Assembly (NCBI GenBank): GCA_036824245.1
Contig: DAITAO010000087.1
Coordinates: 1-13,345 of the forward strand
DNA: 13,345 bases
Source of the DNA: JACVRM01 sp036824245
GTDB taxonomy: Bacteria; Actinomycetota; Thermoleophilia; Gaiellales; Gaiellaceae
Direction: 5' to 3'
How positions within the stretch are numbered: position 1 is the first letter of the stretch; every line of letters begins with the position of its first letter. The notes beneath the pieces are model-generated. The model worked only from the letters and a program-made list of their open reading frames with translations, was not told the DNA's origin and searched no databases. Made by a program: the position numbers and the translations under genes. This document shows, piece after piece, positions 1 to 5,768 of this stretch.

Positions 1-467
1 TGCTTCTGGACCACATCGGCCGTGTTGCTCTGCTCGGCCTTCTGCTCGCCGAAGTCGGCTTTCTGATCGCCTTCCTGGCCAGCGTTCCCGTGCTCCTTGT
101 CGCCTTTGCCGCAGCAGCCTGAACCCGACTGGTCGAGCTTCTGGCTCTGGTCGGCGTTCTGCTCCTGCTCGGCCTTGTTCTCCTGAACGACGACCGCATT
201 CGCCTCGTTGCCGTTGCCCTGGTGGTTGGACGTCTTCGCGTCACCACCGAGCGCGAGCGCCGGAGCGAGATTGAGGTTGCCGTTTCCCTGGTACTGGCCG
301 ACGTTGGCCTGGTTCTCCTGGTACGCGTGCTGTTCGCCGAACTCGGCCGTCTGCGTTCCGACCTGCTCCAGGCCTGGGGCCTCGGAGCCGCCGGAGGCAG
401 CCGCCGTGCCGGCGCCGGCGAGTGCGAGCAGCACGCTCACACACGCCGCTAAGGCATAGCGTTTCAT
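1..467 (-). CDS. Secreted Gln/Asn-rich repeat protein (3' end beyond the window)
   Basis: The gene is open through the left edge; 155 codons are visible from an ATG at 467, preceded by a purine-rich GGGAGAG about 7 nt upstream. Residues 1-25 form a signal peptide (MKR, a hydrophobic stretch, then an AAA-like cleavage region), so the protein is exported. The mature part is rich in Gln, Asn, Gly, Ala and Glu, with short motifs such as ENQAN, QGNGN and EQNADQSQ. A long-period repeat is visible: AEFGEQ at residues 41-46 recurs as ADFGEQ at 138-143, a period of about 97 residues, so further copies may lie outside the window. A Gly-rich segment around residues 114-121 holds a Cys-Cys pair. The Gln/Asn-ladder composition recalls curlin-type repeats, but I see no true curlin signature. 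The function is unknown; a structural or adhesive surface role is only an inference. The next gene upstream on the same strand (553-1545) also encodes a secreted low-complexity protein, 85 bp away. Confidence 0.8.
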   Translation of the reverse strand, partial: MKRYALAACVSVLLALAGAGTAAASGGSEAPGLEQVGTQTAEFGEQHAYQENQANVGQYQGNGNLNLAPALALGGDAKTSNHQGNGNEANAVVVQENKAEQEQNADQSQKLDQSGSGCCGKGDKEHGNAGQEGDQKADFGEQKAEQSNTADVVQK

Positions 468-552
468 GCGATTTCTCTCCCTTGTCTCGAGCTTTTTGCG
501 AACGAAGCGCCGGGCGCGCGGGCGCCGACGCTATGAGGTCACCCGCGGCCGG

Positions 553-1545
553 TTAGCCGGGGCGCTCGAGCGCAGAGAGCTGTAACGGCGGCCGCAGCAG
601 CGCGGAATCCGGCCGGAGCAGACGACCGGGGCCGAAGGCCGCCAGAAGGAATGCCGCGACGAGCGCGGCGAAAACAGGTGGGATTGCGGGCGCTCCGCCG
701 CCTGCCGACATCGACGTCAGCAGCCCGTCCAGCGGACCGCCGGGAAGGTCGAGCGGGAAGGGCCGGTGAGCGTTGGCCGCGCGGCGAGATCCTGCGCGGT
801 CGGCCGGCTCGACGCCTGCGATGAGCGGCGGGTCGTCTATCAGGAGCGCGCCGAAGAAACCGGGGGCCTGAGTAGTCGCTCCGGCCGCAAGTGGGGTCCA
901 CTCGGACGTGACGGAAGGCAGGGCCGGTACTGCGCCGGCCGTGCCGCGCTCCACCTCGGGAGCGGCAGGCTGTGCCGGCGCTGAATTGCCCGGCTCGGCG
1001 ACCATGGTCTCCGCGTTACCGCCCGTGGTCCGCTCGACAGCAGTGGTCGTCTCGGCAACGACAGCCGGGGCGATCTGCAGGGCTCCCGATGCGGGTTCCG
1101 TCACGGTCGAGACCGCGTCCTTCGCAGTGCGCGTGACGCCGGCAACTGTCTTGGTTGCCGTATTCGTAACTGCGCCCACGTCCCTGGTGACTTTCTTCAC
1201 GGTGCCGTGGACGACCTTCGCGGTGCTGGTCTTCGCGGCTGTCAGGGTCGTGGTGGTGCTCTCGACCACGCCGGCGACGTCCTGGGCCGGCGGCGGCGTG
1301 TCTGCGGCCGCCGGTCCCGCTGCGACTGCGTCCACCGTCTGAGCGGCGGCGGCGGTCGACTGCGACACGGTCGAGCCGGCAGCCTGCGTCACCGTCGAGA
1401 CCGTCTGGGCGATGAGCCCGGGTTGCCCCTCGGCGGCGCCCGCAACGGCAGGCGTCGCCAGTGCTGCGCAGAGCGCAAGCAAGAGAGCGCCTAGTCGCGC
1501 TCGACGCCTCGTCGGCGTGGCTACCGCAGTTGCCGCAGTGCTCAT
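553..1545 (-). CDS. Secreted Ala/Thr/Val-rich low-complexity protein with C-terminal membrane segment
   Basis: A 330-residue protein that I do not recognise as a named family. An Arg-rich N-terminus (about residues 12-17) is followed by a hydrophobic run and a signal-peptidase-like AVAGAAEG near residue 38. The middle is rich in Ala, Thr and Val. Residues about 92-156 read like a long amphipathic helix with repeated TxTAxxVVxxTxxxV spacing, and a Pro/Ala-rich stretch follows. Near the C-terminus about 15 hydrophobic residues (roughly 290-304) could span the membrane, followed by an Arg-containing tail, so it may be anchored with most of the chain outside. The ATG at 1545 has a strong Shine-Dalgarno (AAGGGGGAGA) directly upstream, which fixes the start. 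A sigma70-like promoter lies at 1600-1628. The next gene on this strand starts 85 bp downstream and also encodes a secreted protein, so the two may be co-transcribed. The function is unknown. Confidence 0.78.
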   Translation of the reverse strand: MSTAATAVATPTRRRARLGALLLALCAALATPAVAGAAEGQPGLIAQTVSTVTQAAGSTVSQSTAAAAQTVDAVAAGPAAADTPPPAQDVAGVVESTTTTLTAAKTSTAKVVHGTVKKVTRDVGAVTNTATKTVAGVTRTAKDAVSTVTEPASGALQIAPAVVAETTTAVERTTGGNAETMVAEPGNSAPAQPAAPEVERGTAGAVPALPSVTSEWTPLAAGATTQAPGFFGALLIDDPPLIAGVEPADRAGSRRAANAHRPFPLDLPGGPLDGLLTSMSAGGGAPAIPPVFAALVAAFLLAAFGPGRLLRPDSALLRPPLQLSALERPG

Positions 1546-1556
1546 TCTCCCCCTTT

Positions 1557-1579
1557 GGCGCTCTCTTCCAGGCAGCGCC
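1557..1579 (-). other. Leader hairpin just upstream of the Shine-Dalgarno
   Basis: An inverted repeat has 6-bp arms (GGCGCT at 1557-1562, AGCGCC at 1574-1579) around an 11-nt loop. In the minus-strand transcript it lies between the predicted promoter (1600-1628) and the AAGGGGGAGA ribosome-binding site of the 553-1545 gene. On the plus strand the stem is followed by GTTTTC, so a weak terminator in that direction is an alternative. No partner or ligand is evident. Confidence 0.3.
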
Positions 1580-1599
1580 GTTTTCGAAACCCGTCTCCA

Positions 1600-1628
1600 A
1601 ATGTACCGCGATTCGCTCGCTTTTTGAA
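1600..1628 (-). promoter_or_regulatory. Sigma70-like promoter for the 330-aa secreted protein gene
   Basis: Read on the minus strand, TTCAAA (1628-1623) and TACATT (1605-1600) are separated by exactly 17 nt. Each hexamer matches 4 of 6 bases of TTGACA/TATAAT. The predicted transcript start near 1593 leaves a leader of about 48 nt before the ATG at 1545. This is the only site in the window with both hexamers at ideal spacing and a real 5' UTR with a Shine-Dalgarno. Confidence 0.5.
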
Positions 1629-1671
1629 GTGCAGGCCCGATGACGTTGGCGATTACCCTCCCCGCGGGGAG

Positions 1672-2136
1672 ACGATCGAAGTTCAGTCGCTCGAGAAGAC
1701 GTACGGTACAGACGTGCGCGCACTTGACGGCGCGACGTTCTCCGTGCGCGACGGCGAGGTGTTCGGACTCCTGGGCCGAACGGCGCCGGCAAGTCGACCA
1801 CGGTCCGGATCCTCGTCACACTGACGAAGCCGGACGGTGGCCTGGCGTTAATGGCTGTGCTCGCCACCCGGGGCGTGTACGCCAGTCGGTCGGCTACGTA
1901 CCCCAGGCATCAGGAGTGCGCACTTATGTCAGTGGCCGTCGGCCGGCGACGATTCGCTCGGCTTCCGGTGCACGGTCGTCTGACAGCTCCAACGGCCCCG
2001 GGCCATCCCGGTGATCCTCTCGGCACTCAGAAGTCCGCCGCGTGCCGGTGGCGTCCGTGACGTCTCCGCGGCCCTCACTCGACGACGTGTGCCTGTCTTC
2101 ACGGGGCGCGACTTCCACTCCGACGAGCGAGGCTGG
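1672..2136 (+). pseudogene. Decayed DrrA-type ABC transporter ATPase
   Basis: Pieces of an ABC ATPase appear in order but in different frames. Positions 1672-1776 read as the N-terminal strand and A-loop region (TIEVQSLEKTYG, then VRDGEVFGLLG). A missing base near 1776-1777 splits the Walker A motif; its rest, NGAGKSTT followed by VRILVTLTKPDGG, continues in the next frame from 1779. Another shift near 1842 gives GVNG, ARHPGRVRQ and the Q-loop segment VGYVPQASGV. Next comes VRTY-SG-RRR (about 1917-1955), resembling the region around the signature motif (RTYSGGMRRR), with the stretch between them lost. The C-terminal remnants are SVTSPRPSLDDV (to about 2090) and FTGRDFHSDE (2098-2127), typical of the DrrA tail. 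Walker B, the D-loop and the H-loop are missing. The remnant spans about 465 bp against about 950 bp in intact relatives. No ABC-2 permease gene lies nearby. It cannot encode a working ATPase. Confidence 0.85.
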
Positions 2137-2242
2137 ATTGTGAACTTGGATGTGTCGGCGGTCGGTGACACGAGTCAAGTCTTGCCCGCCCTGATTCCCG
2201 AGTGATGCAGTGGGCGCCTGCTAGCGCGCGCTGTAGCGGGTC
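2137..2242. other. Non-coding spacer between the ABC remnant and the PD40 gene
   Basis: After the last recognisable ABC remnant, one frame stays open to a TGA at 2203-2205, but the codons from about 2131 resemble no family I know. I see no hairpin followed by a T-run and no RNA gene. It is probably decayed tail sequence plus upstream promoter DNA for the gene at 2255. Confidence 0.5.
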
Positions 2243-2248
2243 TATCCT
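2243..2248 (+). promoter_or_regulatory. -10 element placed for a leaderless transcript of the PD40/RTX gene
   Basis: TATCCT lies 6 nt before the ATG at 2255. This spacing puts the transcript start at or next to the start codon. The only purine-rich stretch (GGAG) is 1 nt from the ATG, too close to work as a Shine-Dalgarno, and an in-frame TAG upstream excludes an earlier start. No convincing -35 is seen. Confidence 0.5.
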
Positions 2249-2254
2249 CGGAGC

Positions 2255-3532
2255 ATGCGCGCGCTGTTCTGTGCCTGCATCGCGCTTGTGCTGGCCGTTG
2301 CGGCGACGGGCGCCCCTCGCCAACAGAGGTTCGCAGTCGGGCAATACGACCCGGCCTGGTCTCCCGACGGCCGCTGGATCGCGTTCTCCAACTCGCCCTG
2401 CAACATCGGCGTCGTCAGCGTCGCCACGCGGAGGGCGGACTACGACCTAGTCGAAGGGGCAGGGCCTACATGGACACCGAGCGGCCGGCTTGCCTTTTCG
2501 CGCGTCGACCGCTCAACCGCGCGCGAGGTCGTCCCGGTCACATGCCCTAACCCCGCCGGATCGCCGAGACCCGGCACCGTGGCGCTGGGTGGATCGATCC
2601 ACGTCGCGACCACGACGCGCGCCGGCGGCGACTTCCGCTGGTTCGGATTCCCCGAGCAGCGCCTTCATCCAGCGTGGTCACCCGACGGCAGCCTGGTGGC
2701 CTTCGCGCGAGCCGCGAACGGTCTCAGCTGGCATCTGCAGGTCACCAAGGCTGACGGCAGCGCAGCGCCATGGATGCTCCCGCCTTCCCAGAGCGCGCGC
2801 GCCTCGACGCCTGCCTGGTCCCCGGACGGGCGGCGCATCGCGTTCACACGCACCGGAGTGGATCCAGCCGGCGGCAACGCGCATGACGTCTACCTGGTCA
2901 ACGCTGATGGCACCGGCCTCCGGTCAGTCACGCAGCCCGGAAACGGCCTCGACGAGCAACACCCATCGTGGTCACCGACCGCCGTGCTCGCGTACGCGCG
3001 AGGGATCTGGATCGTCGTTGGGCAGCGACAGATTTTGCGCGGTGGCGAGCCGGCGTGGTCGCCCGACGGCCGCTGGCTCGCGTTCCGCGGGGCAGCCGAC
3101 GAGCGAACCGGAGACGACTACGTGGGAGCCATCTACATCATCCGCCCCGACGGCACCGGACTGACCCGGCTGACCGGCGAGTCGATCTCGAAATGGACCG
3201 ACGACCCTGCGTGCACGATCGCGGGCACTCCGCGTCCGGACATCTTGCGCGGCGGGGAGCGTCGCGACTTCATCTGCGGCCTCACGGGCCGCGACGCCGT
3301 CGGCGGGCTCCGGGGTAACGACACGCTGATGGGAGGCGACGGCCCCGACCTGCTGACGGGCGGCGGCGGGTCGGACGAGCTGCACGGCGGCGCGGGGGCC
3401 GATCGAATCTATGCCGCGGAGCGCAGGCCCGTGCGCGACGTCGTCTCCTGCGGAGGCGATCGCGACACCGCGCTCGTCGACCGCCTCGACCAGGTTTCCC
3501 CGGACTGCGAGCGGGTAGTCCGCGCGCGTTAG
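2255..3532 (+). CDS. Secreted PD40 (TolB-like) beta-propeller protein with RTX-like C-terminal repeats
   Basis: A 425-residue exported protein. Residues 1-20 form a signal peptide. Five PD40/WD40-like blades carry the hallmark PAWSPDGRWIAF or a variant, at about residues 33-44, 139-150, 186-197, 237-247 and 267-277; a weaker copy (PTWTPSGRLAF) lies at 71-81. DG(T/S)-type motifs (ADGTGLRSVT at 218-227, PDGTGLTRLT at 298-307) are typical of TolB-like propellers. From about residue 330 the chain changes to Gly/Asp-rich RTX-like repeats (GLRGNDTLMGG, DGPDLLTGGGG, SDELHGGAGADRIY), which in the RTX family form a calcium-binding parallel beta-roll. The end contains Cys398 and Cys418, which may form a disulfide. 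It probably acts outside the cell as a binding or scaffold protein. No enzymatic residues are apparent and the ligand is unknown. The start is the only ATG after an in-frame stop. Confidence 0.88.
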   Translation: MRALFCACIALVLAVAATGAPRQQRFAVGQYDPAWSPDGRWIAFSNSPCNIGVVSVATRRADYDLVEGAGPTWTPSGRLAFSRVDRSTAREVVPVTCPNPAGSPRPGTVALGGSIHVATTTRAGGDFRWFGFPEQRLHPAWSPDGSLVAFARAANGLSWHLQVTKADGSAAPWMLPPSQSARASTPAWSPDGRRIAFTRTGVDPAGGNAHDVYLVNADGTGLRSVTQPGNGLDEQHPSWSPTAVLAYARGIWIVVGQRQILRGGEPAWSPDGRWLAFRGAADERTGDDYVGAIYIIRPDGTGLTRLTGESISKWTDDPACTIAGTPRPDILRGGERRDFICGLTGRDAVGGLRGNDTLMGGDGPDLLTGGGGSDELHGGAGADRIYAAERRPVRDVVSCGGDRDTALVDRLDQVSPDCERVVRAR

Positions 3533-3535
3533 ACT
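3530..3535 (+). promoter_or_regulatory. Possible -10 element for the acidic protein gene
   Basis: TAGACT overlaps the stop codon of the upstream gene and would give a leader of about 19 nt that contains the AGGAG ribosome-binding site at 3551-3555. The -35 region is poor, and read-through from the PD40 gene only 28 bp upstream is equally possible. Confidence 0.3.
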
Positions 3536-3560
3536 CGCGGCCCCCGACCGAGGAGAGGAC

Positions 3561-3722
3561 ATGGACGACGAGCGCACGACGCTCAGCGACGACGAGATGA
3601 CGACCGCGTTCGGCGAGACGCGCGCCGAGGTCGCGGATGCCGACCAGGACGATCCGGATACGGACGCGACAGACGCCGACGCGGACGACACGGACGCCGA
3701 CGCAGACGACACGGACAGCTAG
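3561..3722 (+). CDS. Small acidic Asp-rich protein (53 aa)
   Basis: The ATG at 3561 has a good Shine-Dalgarno (AGGAGAGG at 3551-3558; 5 nt between AGGAG and the ATG), which supports real translation. The first 25 residues are ordinary sequence (MDDERTTLSDDEMTTAFGET). The rest is almost purely Asp, Ala and Thr, ending with two copies of the heptad DADADDT (residues 38-51). It contains no Cys, no Trp and almost no hydrophobic residues, so it should be highly acidic and disordered. I know no family for it; roles in metal or protein binding are guesses. Its last 86 bp overlap the start of the JmjC reading frame, which is +1 relative to it, and its TAG stop falls only a few nucleotides before the first conserved JmjC residues. 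It may be a separate small protein coupled to the oxygenase, or its N-terminus if a frameshift occurs. Confidence 0.62.
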   Translation: MDDERTTLSDDEMTTAFGETRAEVADADQDDPDTDATDADADDTDADADDTDS

Positions 3723-4860
3723 CGCGCTCTCGCGCTGCGTCGCTCCAGTCGATGAGGAGCGGTTCCGGCGCGAGTACTGGGAGCGGGCGCCGCTTTTCGT
3801 GCCGAGGCACGAGGAGGGGCGCTTCGACGAGCTGCTGTCACGCGGCGAGGCGGAGAGGCTCGTCACCTCCACGGCTCTGCGCGAGCCCGGGTTCCGGCTG
3901 GTCAAAGCCGGAGAGCAGGTCTCCGGCTACACGCAGGACGTGCCGTGGCGGCCGCGTCCCTTCACGGGGACGATCGACGTACGGCGAGTGCTGGACGAGT
4001 TCGAGCGCGGCGCGACCATCGTCCTTCAGGCGCTGCACGTCAGCCATGCCCCCCTGGCGGCGTTCGGCCGCGAGCTCGAGGCCGAACTTCGCCACCCCGT
4101 CCAGGTCAATGCGTACTACACGCCCCGCGCTGCGCAGGGCCTTCCCGTACACCACGACACACACGATGTCTTCGTGCTCCAGGTCTCCGGCGAGAAGCGC
4201 TGGCTCGTCTACGCGCCCTTGCTCGAGCTGCCGCTGCGCGACCAGCGCTACTCAGCCGAGCTCGGCGAGCCGGGCGAGCCGCTGCTCGACGTGACGGTGG
4301 CGCCGGGAGACACGCTCTACCTACCTCGCGGCTGGCTCCACGAGGCGCTCACCTCGGAGACCGATTCCCTGCACCTGACGGTGGGCGTCAACGTCGTCAC
4401 ATGGCTCGACGCGCTCGGCTCCGCACTCGACGAGTGCGGCGACGATGTGCGCTTTCGCGGCTCCGTCGACGCGGGCGACGCGAAGGATGTCGTCGATGCG
4501 CTCGCAGCCCGGTTGCGCACGATGGATGTCGAGCGGCACCGCGAGGAGCGCCTCGCGCGGCGCCGCCGCCTGCTGCTCGACGACGGGTTCGAGCAGCTGC
4601 GCGCGCTGCGGGCGCTCGCGATCGACACGCCGGTCGAGCGCCGCCCGACGACCTATCGGCTGGACGGCGACGATCCGCTCCGCCTCGCGTTCGACGGCGT
4701 CGAGCTGGGCCTGCCGGCGCGCCTGCGCGACGAGCTGGAGTTCCTCGCCGAGGCTCAGGTGCCGGTGAGCGCCGCCGACCTCCCGGGCCCACTGGACGAC
4801 GAGGGCAGGCTCGTGCTCGTCCGACGGCTCGTCCGCGAAGGCTTCCTGAGAACTGTCTAG
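3637..4860 (+). CDS. JmjC/cupin Fe(II)- and 2-oxoglutarate-dependent oxygenase (ribosomal-oxygenase-like)
   Basis: The family includes E. coli YcfD/RoxA and human MINA53/NO66, which hydroxylate ribosomal proteins; the substrate here is unknown. Taking the ATG at 3637 as start gives 407 residues. The recognisable protein begins near residue 31 (ALSRCVAPV, then EYWERAPLFVPR). The double-stranded beta-helix carries the iron triad: His172 and Asp174 in VHHDTHDVF, and His235 in RGWLHEA. LQVSGEKRW (181-189) matches the conserved strand after HxD. The C-terminal half (about 255-407) is helical, with a winged-helix-like end, as in YcfD-type enzymes. The start is uncertain. The first 27 codons are an Arg/Thr-rich frame shadow of the acidic gene's Asp repeat, and there is no ATG, GTG or TTG between 3637 and the conserved region. 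A GAGG at 3627-3630, 6 nt before this ATG, makes internal initiation possible. Its stop shares CTAG with the convergent gene. Confidence 0.82.
   Translation: MPTRTIRIRTRQTPTRTTRTPTQTTRTASALSRCVAPVDEERFRREYWERAPLFVPRHEEGRFDELLSRGEAERLVTSTALREPGFRLVKAGEQVSGYTQDVPWRPRPFTGTIDVRRVLDEFERGATIVLQALHVSHAPLAAFGRELEAELRHPVQVNAYYTPRAAQGLPVHHDTHDVFVLQVSGEKRWLVYAPLLELPLRDQRYSAELGEPGEPLLDVTVAPGDTLYLPRGWLHEALTSETDSLHLTVGVNVVTWLDALGSALDECGDDVRFRGSVDAGDAKDVVDALAARLRTMDVERHREERLARRRRLLLDDGFEQLRALRALAIDTPVERRPTTYRLDGDDPLRLAFDGVELGLPARLRDELEFLAEAQVPVSAADLPGPLDDEGRLVLVRRLVREGFLRTV
3672..3713 (+). repeat. Two tandem copies of a 21-bp Asp-codon repeat
   Basis: A 21-bp unit beginning GACGCCGACGC occurs twice in a row (3672-3692 and 3693-3713), with 20 of 21 positions identical; a G/A difference falls at a wobble position of the acidic frame. 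It encodes DADADDT twice in the acidic protein and PTRTTRT / PTQTTRT in the overlapping JmjC frame. Because the unit is a multiple of three, copy-number change preserves both frames. Confidence 0.85.
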
Positions 4861-5768
4861 ACAGGTGCGCTGGAAATCGCGCGCGGCGCGCCTGCCACGA
4901 AGCGGCGCGGGCGCTTCAGCTCGACCGCATCGCAGGTGAGGTAGGTGAGCTCACCCTGTTCTCGCCGCACGTCCACCTCGTACTGGCCGCCTGCTTCGAG
5001 GCGAACCAGCCAGCCTTCGCCGGCCCGCTTCGACCCGAGAACCCGTACCTCGTCGAGCCCGGTCAGACCCGTCACCTCGCGGACCGCGCGCTCGGCTGCC
5101 TGAACCGGAAAAGGATGGATCGAGCGGCCGCGGTAGCACGCGAGGTGCACCCGGCCGGAGAGGTACTCGTCGACGAGCGGCCAGGCGTCAGCCGCACCGA
5201 CGCGTCCGAAGTACAGGCCTTCGGGCAGGCAGACGAGATTGCCGGCAAAACGATCCCCGCCGAGATGCGTCGACTGCCACACCCAGTCCTCGTTCACCCA
5301 GTCGCGCAGGCGCTCGAAGAGCGGCCGGCCGTAGCGTGCGCAGCAGCGGTCTCGCTTGCCGTGCGTGCAGACGACCAGCAGGGGGTGCCGGACATGCGTC
5401 GCACCCCCGGAACCGCTCAGCAGCGCCAGTACGTCGAGGTGCGCCAGCTCGGCGTAGTCCTCGATCTCCACGGCATGCACGGACGCGCCCTGCTCGGCCG
5501 TGTGCACCAGGTAGACCCGCCTGCGCGGGACGTGCCGGCGCTCCGGCCGGCGAATGAACAGCAGACGCGCGTGCGGGAGCAGAGCCAGCTGTGCACGCAC
5601 TGCATCCTTCGCGGATTCCGGCAGCCGGCTGCCGCCGAGGACGTCGCGGCTCCATACGCCCTGATACTCGATGAGCAGCCAATTGTCGACCCGGCTCGCG
5701 GTGGCGGCGAGCGGCTCGCCCGCTTCACTCGAGATCTGCGCGCAGAGCGGCCTATTCGGCTGCGTCAT
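4857..5768 (-). CDS. Sucrase/ferredoxin-like (Suc_Fer) family protein
   Basis: A 303-residue soluble protein of the Suc_Fer-like family, which has thioredoxin-like ferredoxin folds and includes yeast Apd1/Aim32. The family core is visible: CTHGKRDRCCARYGRPLF (134-151), then WQSTHLGGDRFAGN (164-177) and LPEGLYFGRV (181-190). The candidate cluster or redox ligands are Cys134, Cys142, Cys143 and His168. Apd1-type proteins hold a [2Fe-2S] cluster with two Cys and two His in an HxxxH pattern; here the second His position is Asp172, so cofactor binding should not be assumed. The ATG at 5768 lies inside the last codons of pccA (17-bp overlap), with AGGAGG just 3 nt upstream, implying translational coupling to the carboxylase alpha subunit. 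The 3' end shares CTAG with the JmjC gene. An electron-transfer role is likely from the family; its link with the carboxylase is only positional. Confidence 0.85.
   Translation of the reverse strand: MTQPNRPLCAQISSEAGEPLAATASRVDNWLLIEYQGVWSRDVLGGSRLPESAKDAVRAQLALLPHARLLFIRRPERRHVPRRRVYLVHTAEQGASVHAVEIEDYAELAHLDVLALLSGSGGATHVRHPLLVVCTHGKRDRCCARYGRPLFERLRDWVNEDWVWQSTHLGGDRFAGNLVCLPEGLYFGRVGAADAWPLVDEYLSGRVHLACYRGRSIHPFPVQAAERAVREVTGLTGLDEVRVLGSKRAGEGWLVRLEAGGQYEVDVRREQGELTYLTCDAVELKRPRRFVAGAPRAISSAPV

Noticed and set aside
505..535. GC-rich partial palindrome between the two secreted-protein genes, considered as a terminator
   Set aside because: The stem is only about 5 bp with mismatches beyond, and there is no T-run after it on the minus strand.
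1016..1867. A 283-codon minus-strand frame overlapping the ABC remnant and the 330-aa secreted protein
   Set aside because: Arg-rich, crosses a clear promoter and Shine-Dalgarno for the 553-1545 gene, and runs antisense to recognisable ABC remnants.
3672..3713. Tandem repeat considered as a CRISPR-like or mobile-element feature
   Set aside because: Only two direct copies without spacers, inside a coding region and in frame with an Asp-rich peptide, so it is an ordinary coding tandem duplication.
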